Made by a program: the position numbers and the translations under genes. From positions 1 to 54,097 of the forward strand of contig CAJAVP010000040.1 of the NCBI GenBank assembly GCA_903945375.1: a DNA stretch of 54,097 bases, read 5' to 3'. The stretch's first letter is position 1. Every line of letters starts with the position of its first letter. Source of the DNA: an uncultured Methylococcaceae bacterium. Lineage in GTDB: Bacteria > Pseudomonadota > Gammaproteobacteria > Methylococcales > Methylomonadaceae. This document shows, piece by piece, positions 17,901 to 26,607 of the stretch. The notes under the pieces were generated by a model. That model ran no database searches. It worked only from the letters and a program-made list of their open reading frames with translations, and was not told the origin of the DNA.

Positions 17901-18768
17901 GACGTTCTGGATTTTTATCAACCGCGCCCCAATCTGTACGTGGCGTTATCGTAGATTCGGCCAACCTGCCCCATTCTCGATAACGTAGAGCAATGTCTTC
18001 GGCAGATAAATAAGGATCATAATTCAGCGCAAAAAAATAATTCGTCCAAATCGTATTGTCAGATGGGGCGAATCGACAGCCTTCTTCCATAACTTCTCTG
18101 GCCTCAGGGTACTGCGCCCAATCTTTAAGTACACTACCCAAGCAAGTACGCGCATCAAGGTCTTTTGGGTTAATCGCTATCACTCGACGATAGGCATCGG
18201 CGGCTTGTTGATTTTTTCCCACGCTGCGAAGCCCATTGCCAAGATTTTGCCAAGCATTGGTATGATTAGGCTCTAGGGCAATAGCCGCTTGAGCAAATAA
18301 AATCGCTTCATCATAAGCATCAAGGTGATGTAAAGACCAACTTAACAAACTATTAGCATCAGCAGAACTCGGATCTAAGCGAACCAATTCACGTAAAACA
18401 TCAACAGATTCTTTAAATTTCCCCGTTTGAACTAACGCCCTACCCAAATTATTACGTGCGACAAGTAGTGAGCCATCTAGCTCAATGGCTTTTTTATAAG
18501 CGGCTATGCCTTCAGGATTTCTGTCTTGCATGCGTAACGCCATCCCCAATGCCATATAAGACCGACCATCTTGAGGCCAATATTGAATGAATTCACGCGC
18601 TAAATTCTCAGATGCCACCAACTGCTTAGTGCGTAGAAGATCCTCCAACTTGCCCAAATAGACTTCTGGAATGAGTATTGGCATTTCAAGATCGTTAGTA
18701 TTACTAGCGAGTTTGACTTTTTTATTCATCGTCGAACGAGAAATTTGCTTTTTTTTATGCTTTTTCAT
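14944..18768 (-). CDS. Giant protein with two tandem TPR-GT41 (OGT/SPINDLY-like) modules
   Basis: This 1274-residue protein has a lysine-rich N-terminus and then the order TPR (about 40-255), GT41-like domain (about 290-640), TPR (about 690-870), GT41-like domain (about 905-1270). Both catalytic-type domains keep a GDF-x-x-H segment (GDFCRHVIRF and GDFRAHTVSKF) and the C-terminal donor-site motif (FPHNAGSTTVEAL and FPHNVGTTTIDAL). The HTAGN motif is kept in module 1 (DLASHTAGN) but reads DVAGWTEGN in module 2, with His replaced by Trp. GT41 enzymes add a sugar to Ser/Thr, or to Asn in HMW1C relatives, of proteins. Its place at the head of a CDP-sugar locus suggests protein or glycan glycosylation. 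Confidence 0.88.
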   Translation of the reverse strand: MKKHKKKQISRSTMNKKVKLASNTNDLEMPILIPEVYLGKLEDLLRTKQLVASENLAREFIQYWPQDGRSYMALGMALRMQDRNPEGIAAYKKAIELDGSLLVARNNLGRALVQTGKFKESVDVLRELVRLDPSSADANSLLSWSLHHLDAYDEAILFAQAAIALEPNHTNAWQNLGNGLRSVGKNQQAADAYRRVIAINPKDLDARTCLGSVLKDWAQYPEAREVMEEGCRFAPSDNTIWTNYFFALNYDPYLSAEDIALRYREWGRLAESTITPRTDWGAVDKNPERQIRVGLVSGDFCRHVIRFFIYPLLDRVDRDNFHWTLYSNTIKEDAETEVFKQKADCWRDIRWQPNKDIVDLIRRDKIDILIDLASHTAGNCLLVFAAKAAPVQISTMMGTAYTTGLTTIDYFIADIYCAPAEASHLYTEKLIRFPHNTSAFYPEIPSLSVAESPAKRNGFVTFGCLSRSVRLNTKVIAAWIRIMQSLPTARLRLDHPQVVEQETKALLQKQFLLGGIRLERIDLLNTRPHWSAYDEIDIALDPFPHNAGSTTVEALWKGLPVLTLSERPPLGRLGDSIISSVGLTDWIASNVEDYINKAVIHASDIEKLALLRLRLRQRFQLSSLMDYQGNALYYQAALTQAWYRFCSDKNLSDIDVLLIERDIDWVNARLAVGTRYLQEKELNEAEFYFREVLKCNPREARAWLNLGMSLYLQGNHHEALRCFQQSVEHDAHYVSGWFNLGVTLQAFRRYDEAEQAYLKLLALDETHHESWNALGVIYRDSARGDEALTCLKMAMKLCPNNAVYLANMGSLLEKGDRLLVAKHLLERSLTLNPQSLLANSTLGIVYQKLAMIDEAITQLRKNKESTAINHTLLFAANYHPDLSAQQLYALYESECEKLNQLPWRHTKKPKPKKVLRIGFIGGDFRAHTVSKFLLPLFQAINPEKITLMIFANQIGLDSVSEQFKHYAKWLNVYAMLDEQLIDCIQEEDIDILIDVAGWTEGNRLEAMAYKPAPIQITWLGYAYTTGLKAIDWFLGSPRYTPSGCEAYFSEKIFNMPNIALCIDKIESFLGAPEVNPLPALTRSEITFGSLTRTIRLNHRVIQLWSQLLKEIPLSKLILDNKPFEDPEVCDYFYALFEQQGITKERITLRYSTPHWFSYHDIDIALDTFPHNVGTTTIDALFMGVPSISLRERPPLGRIGDAILSAIGLEEWVVDTEQAYIDCARQMLGDLTKLAELRYHLRERLLNSVSGNLASNARDFEKAMFTIWDQAITAE

Positions 18769-18880
18769 TTGCGCTTAAAATATCTACCATTGAGTCGTCG
18801 TTACACCTACCCTATCTCTTAAATATCAAAGTGAGCATAGGGAAAATCATTTCTTGATTTAGTCAAAAGAACCCAAAGCG

Positions 18881-21800
18881 CTACCGGTATTTAATCTCGG
18901 CATCACTGCAATCGGGTAATGCTTTCAAATGCTGTATTAAGGCTTCGCTTGGATAGACGCGCCACGCATCTCCTAAGCGAATTTTTGCCTTGGCTAAGGA
19001 TGAAGCGTATTGAAATTCGACCGGACAATTGCCGCCTTTATGCGCTTGTAAAATACTATCCAGCTTGCCGATGAACAGAGCGGCTGGAGGATTTTCATCA
19101 GCGACTTGCCATTTCAAATAAATCGATTTAGCGAATTCCGCTCTGGCTTGATCCATATCGTATAACTTTTCGATGGTCATGCGTAAGGCATTAGAAAAGC
19201 TATCAATCGCCAGACTTCCTTCAACAATAAGCAATTTATCCTTAACAATCGTATCGCGGTATTTATCATACTGTTCACCAAAAGCCGTACATTCGAGTCG
19301 TCCACTTCGATCATCGAGTAAGACGATGCCCATTAATTTACCGCTTTTAGTTTGTCGGGTACGGACATCGATAACCAATCCCCCCACACGCGCTGATATG
19401 CTACCGCGTGAACGCTCGACGGAATCAATCAGGCTGGCAATATTGCCGTTAGTGAAAAACTTGATTTCCTGTTCATATTGCTCAATCGGATGCCCTGAAA
19501 GATAAAGTCCTAGAATGGATTTTTCCGCCTCTAACAATATATTTTTTGACCAAGGCTCTACGTCATTCGAGTAAATATCAACACAGGTATTTTGTTCGGT
19601 ATTCTCTTCAAGACCAAATAAATCATTCTGACCGGCGGCTTCCATTTTAAGATGCTGCTCGGCAATGCTCATAGCAATAGGCAAAGCAGCAAGATGGCTG
19701 GCTCGACAAGGGTTGATTTCATCAAAAGCACCGGCTTTAATCAAGGCTTCAAGGACGCGGCGATTAACTTTTCTGGAATCCACTCGCTTACACAAATCAT
19801 ATAATCCAGTAAATACCCCATTCGCCTTTCTCTCGCTGAGAAGAACCTCTTCGACAGCTGCCTCTCCGACACCTTTAATCGCGCCTAAGCCATAGACAAT
19901 CTGATTGCGCTCATTAACGGTAAATTTATGCTCAGAAAAATTGATACTAGGCGGACAAATAACCAATTTCATGTCTTTGCATTCTTCAATCAGTACCACA
20001 ACTTTATCGGTATTATCCATATCTGAAGATAACACTGCCGCCATGAATGCGGCAGGATAGTGTTTTTTTAACCAAGCCGTTTGATACGCAACCAGCGCAT
20101 AAGCCGCAGAATGGCTTTTATTAAACCCATAACCCGCAAATTTTTCCATCAAATCGAAAATATAAGTGGCAATTTTTTCATCAACTTGATTAGCGACTGC
20201 GCCAGACGTAAATTTTTCTCGCTCTTTCGCCATTTCCTCAGGTTTTTTCTTCCCCATTGCCCGACGTAGCATATCAGCACCGCCCAAGGTGTATTGCGCC
20301 AGCTCACGCGCAATTTGCATCACCTGCTCTTGGTATAAAATAACGCCATTAGTCGGCTTAAGGATAGGTTCTAATAAGGGATGCGCGTACTCGGCTTTGG
20401 CGCCGTGTTTAACATTAATGTAGTCATCCACCATGCCGGATTCTAAAGGGCCTGGTCTAAATAACGCGACTAAAGCGATAATGTCATCAAAACAATCGGG
20501 TTTAAGCTTTTTAATCAGCTCTTTCATGCCACGAGATTCCAGCTGAAAGACGGCCGTCGTCTGACCTTTTTTTAGCAAACCGTAGGTTTCCAGATCATTT
20601 CTAGGAATGACAGTAATGTCTACAAGCCCTTCACTGGTTTGTTGCTTTTTGCGATTAATGGTTTGTAACGCCCAATCAATAATCGTGAGTGTACGCAGCC
20701 CTAAAAAGTCAAACTTGACCAAACCCACCGCTTCTACATCATCTTTATCAAATTGAGTCACGAGATTGCCACCGCCTTCCTCGCAATACAGCGGGGTAAA
20801 GTCAGTAAGCTTGGTCGGTGAAATAACCACCCCACCGGCGTGTTTACCCGCATTTCTGACCGTACCTTCCAGAGACAAAGCCATATCAATCAATGCTTTG
20901 ATTTCTTCTTCGGTATCATAAAGCCGTTTAAGATCAGGACTATCCTGTAACGCCTTACCCAAAGTCATGCCAATTTCAAAGGGAATCAATTTGGCTAAGC
21001 GATCAACAACACCATAAGAAAATCCCAACACCCGTCCCACATCACGAATAACCGCTTTCGCCGCCATTGAACCGTACGTGATAATTTGTGAGACATGATC
21101 TCGACCATAATGCTCAGCAACGTAATTAATCACTTCGTCACGTCTGTCCATGCAAAAGTCAATATCGAAATCGGGCATAGAAACCCGCTCGGGATTCAAA
21201 AATCGCTCAAACAGCAAATCAAATTCAATGGGGTCTAAGTCGGTGATTTTTAGCGCATAAGCCACCAGAGAACCCGCACCAGAACCTCTGCCGGGTCCTA
21301 CGGGTATTTGGTGATTTTTTGCCCACTGGATAAAATCTGCAACGATCATAAAGTAACCGGGAAAGCCCATAGCATTAATCACTTTAAGCTCGGTATCTAA
21401 TCGCTCGTAATAACGCTGTTGATTTTCTTCCTCAGTGCCATTGCCCACCGCAGGTGACTGCTGTAAACGTTGCGCCAAGCCTTTTTTTGACTCTTCCGCC
21501 ATCAAATCACCCAACGTCATCCCAACCGGCACGGGAAAATCAGGCAAAAAGTTTTTACCTAAGGTTAGCGTAATATTACAGCGTTTGGCAATTTCAACCG
21601 TATTAAGCAATGCCTCAGGAATATCTGCAAACAAGGCCTGCATTTCTTCGCTGCTGCGTAAATACTGTTGTTCGGTATAATCTTTGGGACGGCGCGTATC
21701 ATCCAACACACGGCCTTGATTGATACAAACACGAACTTCATGCGCGGCAAAATCTTCCTTGTAGAGAAAGCGGACATCGTTCGTTGCAACCACTGGCACA

Positions 21801-22375
21801 TCACAGGCAGTGGCAAGTTCAATAGCGGCGGCGATATATCGCTCTTCATCGGGCTTACCCACTCGCTGCAATTCCAAATAAAAACCATGTGCAAATAACC
21901 CTGCCCAATACTCGACCAATTGTTTTGCCAACGGCAAATTTTCTGCTAACAAGGCTTTACCAATATCACCCTCCATAGCACCCGATAAGGCAATCAGTCC
22001 TTGATGATTAGCGACCAGCCAATCACGCTGTAAAATAGGCAATCCCTGATACTGACCTTCTTGATAGCCTTTAGAGATTAACTCAGTGAGTGTGATATAG
22101 CCGACTTGTGTATTAACTAATAAGGTCAGCCGATAGGGAGCGGTCGGTTCGTCATCATTAAAAATCCAGACATCCGCGCCGGCTAAGGGCTTAATCCCTT
22201 GCGCCATCGCGGTTTTATAAAATTTGACCAACGCAAATAAATTAGCATGATCTGTCACCGCGACGGCGGGCAGATTAAGTTCAATAAGCCGCTTAACCAA
22301 AGGTTTGATTTTAACGATGCCGTCTACTAATGAAAACTCGGTGTGTAAACGAAGATGAATAAAGCTGGGCTGCAT
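18881..22375 (-). CDS. dnaE: DNA polymerase III subunit alpha
   Basis: This is the replicative polymerase subunit. I place the start at the ATG at 22375 (protein beginning MQPSFIHLRLHTEFSLVDGI), which gives 1164 residues, the usual gammaproteobacterial length; the longer frame to 22438 adds a non-homologous tail. Visible are the PHP domain at the N-terminus, the catalytic region with PVGPGRGSGAGSLVAY and MPDFDIDFC (the metal-binding aspartates), the GYGFNKSHSAAYALVAYQTA segment, and an OB-fold region near VGGLVIDVRTR. It acts in the cytoplasm at the replication fork. The neighbour at 14944 is on the same strand but unrelated. Confidence 0.97.
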   Translation of the reverse strand: MQPSFIHLRLHTEFSLVDGIVKIKPLVKRLIELNLPAVAVTDHANLFALVKFYKTAMAQGIKPLAGADVWIFNDDEPTAPYRLTLLVNTQVGYITLTELISKGYQEGQYQGLPILQRDWLVANHQGLIALSGAMEGDIGKALLAENLPLAKQLVEYWAGLFAHGFYLELQRVGKPDEERYIAAAIELATACDVPVVATNDVRFLYKEDFAAHEVRVCINQGRVLDDTRRPKDYTEQQYLRSSEEMQALFADIPEALLNTVEIAKRCNITLTLGKNFLPDFPVPVGMTLGDLMAEESKKGLAQRLQQSPAVGNGTEEENQQRYYERLDTELKVINAMGFPGYFMIVADFIQWAKNHQIPVGPGRGSGAGSLVAYALKITDLDPIEFDLLFERFLNPERVSMPDFDIDFCMDRRDEVINYVAEHYGRDHVSQIITYGSMAAKAVIRDVGRVLGFSYGVVDRLAKLIPFEIGMTLGKALQDSPDLKRLYDTEEEIKALIDMALSLEGTVRNAGKHAGGVVISPTKLTDFTPLYCEEGGGNLVTQFDKDDVEAVGLVKFDFLGLRTLTIIDWALQTINRKKQQTSEGLVDITVIPRNDLETYGLLKKGQTTAVFQLESRGMKELIKKLKPDCFDDIIALVALFRPGPLESGMVDDYINVKHGAKAEYAHPLLEPILKPTNGVILYQEQVMQIARELAQYTLGGADMLRRAMGKKKPEEMAKEREKFTSGAVANQVDEKIATYIFDLMEKFAGYGFNKSHSAAYALVAYQTAWLKKHYPAAFMAAVLSSDMDNTDKVVVLIEECKDMKLVICPPSINFSEHKFTVNERNQIVYGLGAIKGVGEAAVEEVLLSERKANGVFTGLYDLCKRVDSRKVNRRVLEALIKAGAFDEINPCRASHLAALPIAMSIAEQHLKMEAAGQNDLFGLEENTEQNTCVDIYSNDVEPWSKNILLEAEKSILGLYLSGHPIEQYEQEIKFFTNGNIASLIDSVERSRGSISARVGGLVIDVRTRQTKSGKLMGIVLLDDRSGRLECTAFGEQYDKYRDTIVKDKLLIVEGSLAIDSFSNALRMTIEKLYDMDQARAEFAKSIYLKWQVADENPPAALFIGKLDSILQAHKGGNCPVEFQYASSLAKAKIRLGDAWRVYPSEALIQHLKALPDCSDAEIKYR

Positions 22376-22530
22376 GAGTAAATGATTCAAAGTCAAATAG
22401 GAGCAAATGAGCTGATTATAATACGCGCAGCTTGCCATTAGATAGTTTCTTCAGCCGAATCACAATCTGTTATCTCGGCAAAGTAAAGCGATTATTAATA
22501 TCATTTTCGGCGAGCCACTTAATGTCTGTT

Positions 22531-22755
22531 TTAAAAGTCCAGACATGATGAGAACTCAAATTTACTTAGATTATCATCAATAGAGATTGAAAACACTGTA
22601 AGTGGATAGCCCGATTTAGCGCTGGAGTCGCTATCTTTCACAACCAAGCAATACCTGTTGAAATTTGGCAATTCTTCCAGCAAGTGCATAGATTTTGGCT
22701 TATCTGGACAAACTTTATGATGATAAATCAAATTATTAAACCTACAATGTGACAT
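22531..22755 (-). CDS. Doubtful small hypothetical protein
   Basis: This is an open frame of 74 codons (starting MSHCRFNNLIYHHKV) between dnaE and the tRNA. I recognise no family, and I see no convincing ribosome binding site before the ATG at 22755. Its composition is not odd, but the length is within what chance allows. It is listed only because nothing else explains this stretch. Confidence 0.2.
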   Translation of the reverse strand: MSHCRFNNLIYHHKVCPDKPKSMHLLEELPNFNRYCLVVKDSDSSAKSGYPLTVFSISIDDNLSKFEFSSCLDF

Positions 22756-22837
22756 TGATGTGACGTGTCGGCTTAGTTCGATTTTTAATTAAACCACGAA
22801 TGATTCTCTGCTATTTGTTCATTTATCAAATTATAAT

Positions 22838-22867
22838 TTGGTAATAATTGTAAAAAGCAGATAGAAT
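22838..22867 (+). promoter_or_regulatory. Candidate sigma-70 promoter for tRNA-Leu
   Basis: TTGGTA (22838-22843) and TAGAAT (22862-22867) are separated by 18 bases and placed 17 bases before the first base of the tRNA. The match to consensus is moderate and the region is AT-rich, so an alternative -10 (TATAAT at 22832) is possible. Confidence 0.3.
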
Positions 22868-22884
22868 ATTAAGTTCAAAAAAAT

Positions 22885-22969
<85 letters not shown>

Positions 22970-22981
22970 CCAAATCCCTTT

Positions 22982-23008
22982 AAAAAACAGCCTAGTGCTG
23001 TTTTTTTT
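22982..23008 (+). terminator. Rho-independent terminator after tRNA-Leu
   Basis: AAAAAACAGC (22982-22991), a CTAGT loop and GCTGTTTTTT followed by more T form a short GC-core hairpin with a U tract. It lies 13 bases after the CCA end and before tig. Confidence 0.8.
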
Positions 23009-23064
23009 ATCCGTTTTAACACTCCAGTATCAAAGTTTCTATTCATAAAGTTTGAGGTAAATAC

Positions 23065-24360
23065 ATGCAAGTTTCTGTCGAAAAGACATCAGATTTAAGC
23101 CGAAAAATGACTGTCATCATTCCCGAAGCCCTTGTTCAAGAACATATGGCGACACGTCTTAAATCTTTAGCACGCGAAGTTAAAGTTGATGGCTTTCGAC
23201 CCGGCAAAGTCCCTCCCCAAATCGTAAAAAAAATGTTTGGCGAAAAAGTGCGCCAAGAAATTTCGGGGGACATCGTTCAGTCTACTTACCCTAAAGCACT
23301 GGAATCTGAAAACTTAAATCCTGTCGACTACCCGTTTATTAATTTTTTAGATCAACCAGAAGGCCTAGCTTATACCGCTATTTTTGAAGTTTATCCGGTT
23401 ATTACTCTGGACAATTTAAATCAGCTTGAGGTGGTTCGTCAAACAGCCTCTGTCGAGGAATCTGATGTTGACGCGATGATTGAAAAACTGAGACTACAAA
23501 AAAGAACGTGGACAACTGTCGAGCGTCCCTCACAAGAAAGCGATCAGTTGACCATCAGTTTTTCTGGCACATCGGAAGGGGAGAATTTCACTAACGGACA
23601 AATTGAAAATTATCTCGTTGAAATTGGCTCAAAACAAATGATTAAAGGTTTTGAAGACAATCTCATTGGTCTTAATGTCAATGACAGCAAGAAATTTACG
23701 CTAATGTTTCCTGAACAATATGGCAATGAAGCCCTTGCCGGAAAATCAGCTGAGTTTGATGTGACTGTTTTGCAGATTGAAGAGTTCTGCTTGCCGGAAA
23801 TTGATGCCGAGTTTATTAAAAGCTACGGTATAGAAGATGGTGACGCTGAATCATTCCGTAACGATGTCAAAAGCAATATGGAGCGTGAATTAGCTCAAGC
23901 ATTACAAGGCAAATTAAAAACTACGGTAATGGATAGCTTACTGGATAAAATCTCTATTGCTGTGCCTAACACATTGGTTGATAAAGAAATTGAGGAGCTT
24001 GTGAAGCCTTACTTGGAGCAGGCAAAACGTCAAAAAATCAAGCTGGATGATTTACAAATCACCCGTGATCACTTTATCGAACAAGCTAAACGCCGTGTGG
24101 CTTTAGGCCTAATTCTCGGACAAGTCATTCAACAAAATGACCTTAAGCTGGATCATGATAAAGTACGTGAAACCATTGAAGATATGGCAAAGAGTTACGA
24201 ACGCCCTGAAGAGGTGGTAAGTTGGTACTACGCCGACCCAACACGATTGCAAGATGTACATCAAATGGTTTTAGAAAACCAAACGGTTGATTGGTTGCTT
24301 AGCGTTGCAACGGTAACGGAAGAATCAGTTAATTTTACTGATATCGTGGATAAACAATAA
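23065..24360 (+). CDS. tig: Trigger factor
   Basis: The 431-residue ribosome-bound chaperone and peptidyl-prolyl isomerase binds nascent chains at the exit tunnel. The N-terminal ribosome-binding signature appears as [14 protein letters not shown] (about residues 42-55), near the usual GFRxGKxP motif. The FKBP-type middle domain follows (about 155-235), with [10 protein letters not shown] and [11 protein letters not shown]. The C-terminal helical domain ends at 431. A GAGGT ribosome binding site precedes the ATG. It is the first gene of tig-clpP-clpX, a conserved order. Confidence 0.97.
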   Translation: MQVSVEKTSDLSRKMTVIIPEALVQEHMATRLKSLAREVKVDGFRPGKVPPQIVKKMFGEKVRQEISGDIVQSTYPKALESENLNPVDYPFINFLDQPEGLAYTAIFEVYPVITLDNLNQLEVVRQTASVEESDVDAMIEKLRLQKRTWTTVERPSQESDQLTISFSGTSEGENFTNGQIENYLVEIGSKQMIKGFEDNLIGLNVNDSKKFTLMFPEQYGNEALAGKSAEFDVTVLQIEEFCLPEIDAEFIKSYGIEDGDAESFRNDVKSNMERELAQALQGKLKTTVMDSLLDKISIAVPNTLVDKEIEELVKPYLEQAKRQKIKLDDLQITRDHFIEQAKRRVALGLILGQVIQQNDLKLDHDKVRETIEDMAKSYERPEEVVSWYYADPTRLQDVHQMVLENQTVDWLLSVATVTEESVNFTDIVDKQ

Positions 24361-24377
24361 ATTTGGTAGGGATTTTA

Positions 24378-25022
24378 ATGTATCAACAGACTATGAACCA
24401 ACTTATCACACCACAAGCCGCTGGTGGTTTAGTACCTATCGTCATTGAGCAAACCGCCAGAGGTGAACGCTCTTTCGATATTTATTCACGCTTGCTAAAA
24501 GAGCGCGTTATCTTTTTGGTTGGGCAAGTCGAAGACTATATGGCCAATCTGGTTGTTGCACAGCTATTGTTCTTAGAATCAGAAAATCCTGATAAAGACA
24601 TTCATTTGTATATCAACTCACCGGGTGGCTCAGTCACGGCGGGGATGTCTATTTACGATACAATGCAATTTATTAAGCCTGACGTCAGCACCATGTGTAT
24701 CGGTCAAGCCGCCAGCATGGGTGCCTTGCTTTTGACCGGTGGCGCAAAAGGCAAACGCTATTGTTTGCCACATTCACGCATGATGATTCATCAACCGCTA
24801 GGTGGTTATCAAGGACAAGCTTCAGATATTGATATTCATGCTCGTGAGATTTTGTTGATCCGTGATAAATTGAACAAAGTTCTCGCGCATCACACCGGAC
24901 AACCTATCGAAAAAATCCAACAAGATACGGATAGGGACAATTTCCTCAGTGCCGATGACGGCGTAAACTACGGGCTTATTGATAAAGTATTATCAACCCG
25001 ATCAGCTGTCACGGATGCTTAA
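24378..25022 (+). CDS. clpP: ATP-dependent Clp protease proteolytic subunit
   Basis: This serine protease subunit assembles into a double heptamer and works with ClpX. The catalytic Ser lies in [11 protein letters not shown] (S113 counting from the ATG at 24378) and the His in MMIHQPLGG (H138); the Asp follows in the DRDNFLS segment. I chose 24378 because GGTAGGGA lies 5-6 bases upstream, whereas the longer frame from the TTG at 24363 would place that site inside the gene. The product has 214 residues, the usual length. It lies 17 bases after the tig stop. Confidence 0.96.
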   Translation: MYQQTMNQLITPQAAGGLVPIVIEQTARGERSFDIYSRLLKERVIFLVGQVEDYMANLVVAQLLFLESENPDKDIHLYINSPGGSVTAGMSIYDTMQFIKPDVSTMCIGQAASMGALLLTGGAKGKRYCLPHSRMMIHQPLGGYQGQASDIDIHAREILLIRDKLNKVLAHHTGQPIEKIQQDTDRDNFLSADDGVNYGLIDKVLSTRSAVTDA

Positions 25023-25081
25023 TACACGTATGTTCACCAGACAGCTTTTATCCAACCGTAATTTCACTTGCTGGAGTTGCT

Positions 25082-26356
25082 ATGAGTAATGATAAGCACA
25101 GTAAAGAAGAAGAAAAGTTACTTTATTGTTCTTTTTGTGGAAAGAGTCAAAACGAAGTTAGAAAACTGATTGCCGGGCCGGCTGTTTATGTCTGCGATGA
25201 ATGCGTAGAGCTTTGTAATGACATTATCAGAGAAGAGTTTCTTGAAGATGACGACTCTTTTAATGACAATCACCTGCCCAAACCCAAAGAAATCAAAGCC
25301 GAGCTAGATGCTTATGTCATTGGTCAGGAACGCGCCAAAAAAACCTTGGCAGTCGCTGTTTATAATCATTACAAACGCTTACGGTGTTCAAACAAAAAAG
25401 ATACCGTCGAGCTGGCTAAAAGCAATATTCTGCTTATTGGCCCCACAGGATCAGGCAAAACCTTATTAGCGGAAACTTTAGCACGTTTACTAGACGTTCC
25501 GTTTACGATTGCTGATGCCACCACACTAACAGAAGCCGGTTATGTGGGTGAGGATGTTGAAAATATCATCCAGAAAATATTGCAAAAATGCGATTATGAT
25601 GTTGAAAAAGCAGAAACAGGCATCGTTTATATCGACGAGATTGATAAGATTTCCAGAAAAGCTGACAATCCTTCCATTACCCGCGATGTCTCAGGTGAAG
25701 GCGTACAACAAGCTTTATTAAAACTTATCGAAGGGACTGTTGCCTCTGTTCCACCACAAGGCGGACGCAAACATCCTAATCAAGAATTTTTGCAAGTAAA
25801 CACTGCTAATATCCTATTTATAGTGGGCGGTGCTTTTGCTGGATTGGATAAAGTCATTAAAGCCCGCTCAGAAAAAGGCGGCATTGGTTTTTCTGCGGAT
25901 GTCAAAAGCAAAAATGAAGACAAGAACGTCGGTCAGTTATTTGCTGAAGTTGAATCTGAAGATTTGATTAAATACGGTTTGATTCCTGAATTTGTCGGAC
26001 GACTGCCTATTGTTGCCACTTTAGAAGAGTTAGATGAGCAAGCACTCATTCAAATCTTAACTGAGCCTAAAAATGCCTTAATCAAACAATACAAGCATTT
26101 GTTTGAAATGGAAGGCGCAGAGCTTGAGTTTAGAGAAGATTCTTTACTTGCCATTGCCCGTAAATCGATGGAAAGAAAGACCGGAGCCAGAGGCCTACGT
26201 ACAATCGTTGAAAATGTGTTGTTAAATACCATGTATGAACTGCCTTCAACCGATAATATTTCAAAAGTGGTCGTTGATGAAAGCGTCATTCTTGGACATA
26301 ACGAGCCGTTATTAGTCTATGAACCGGAAAAGAAAGTTGCCGGTGCTGAATTCTAA
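25082..26356 (+). CDS. clpX: ATP-dependent Clp protease ATP-binding subunit ClpX
   Basis: The 424-residue AAA+ unfoldase feeds substrates to ClpP. It has the N-terminal zinc-binding domain (CSFCGKSQ and CDECVELC, about residues 16-45) and the Walker A loop GPTGSGKT. The Walker B motif is VYIDEIDKI. The IGF loop that docks on ClpP is visible in GGIGFSAD. The C-terminal lid has KTGARGLR. It follows clpP by 59 bases and is probably in the same transcript. The lon gene, often found next, is absent; mrcB follows instead. Confidence 0.97.
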   Translation: MSNDKHSKEEEKLLYCSFCGKSQNEVRKLIAGPAVYVCDECVELCNDIIREEFLEDDDSFNDNHLPKPKEIKAELDAYVIGQERAKKTLAVAVYNHYKRLRCSNKKDTVELAKSNILLIGPTGSGKTLLAETLARLLDVPFTIADATTLTEAGYVGEDVENIIQKILQKCDYDVEKAETGIVYIDEIDKISRKADNPSITRDVSGEGVQQALLKLIEGTVASVPPQGGRKHPNQEFLQVNTANILFIVGGAFAGLDKVIKARSEKGGIGFSADVKSKNEDKNVGQLFAEVESEDLIKYGLIPEFVGRLPIVATLEELDEQALIQILTEPKNALIKQYKHLFEMEGAELEFREDSLLAIARKSMERKTGARGLRTIVENVLLNTMYELPSTDNISKVVVDESVILGHNEPLLVYEPEKKVAGAEF

Positions 26357-26367
26357 AAACTGAATAC

Positions 26368-26400
26368 TCGGCTTTAGCTTGTAAAACGAGCTAAAGCCGA
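26368..26400 (+). terminator. Perfect 12-bp hairpin after clpX
   Basis: TCGGCTTTAGCT (26368-26379) and AGCTAAAGCCGA (26389-26400) are perfect inverted repeats with a 9-base loop, 11 bases after the clpX stop. There is no U tract, so it may be a factor-dependent terminator, an mRNA 3'-end stabiliser or a bidirectional element. Confidence 0.5.
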
Positions 26401-26607
26401 ATCTCCCTCTGAGCTATTCAATGATTTTGCGTATTTTGCAGACAATCTTGAAAACCTTTTGCTTTGCGTCTAACACGCGATTAGCCTCATTTACTTAGAC
26501 TAAGAGTTATCCTAAAAAAGCCTTCGCAGCATTTATTGTGCAATAGCTTGACGTTTACAGTATAAAATACCCCGCATCATCATTGTTCGATAAAGACTTA
26601 AGAAGGT

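Larger units (their letters stand above)
22376..22884. other. Intergenic region between dnaE and tRNA-Leu
   Basis: About 500 bases lie between the dnaE start and the tRNA. The only open frame of note is the 74-codon minus-strand frame at 22531-22755, listed separately. The right end is AT-rich and probably holds the tRNA promoter. The dnaE promoter should lie in the left part, but I cannot name its boxes. Confidence 0.4.

Noticed and set aside
26548-26568. TTGACG and TATAAA before mrcB as a sigma-70 promoter
   Set aside because: The two boxes are only 7 bases apart, far from the usual 16-18, so they cannot be one promoter.
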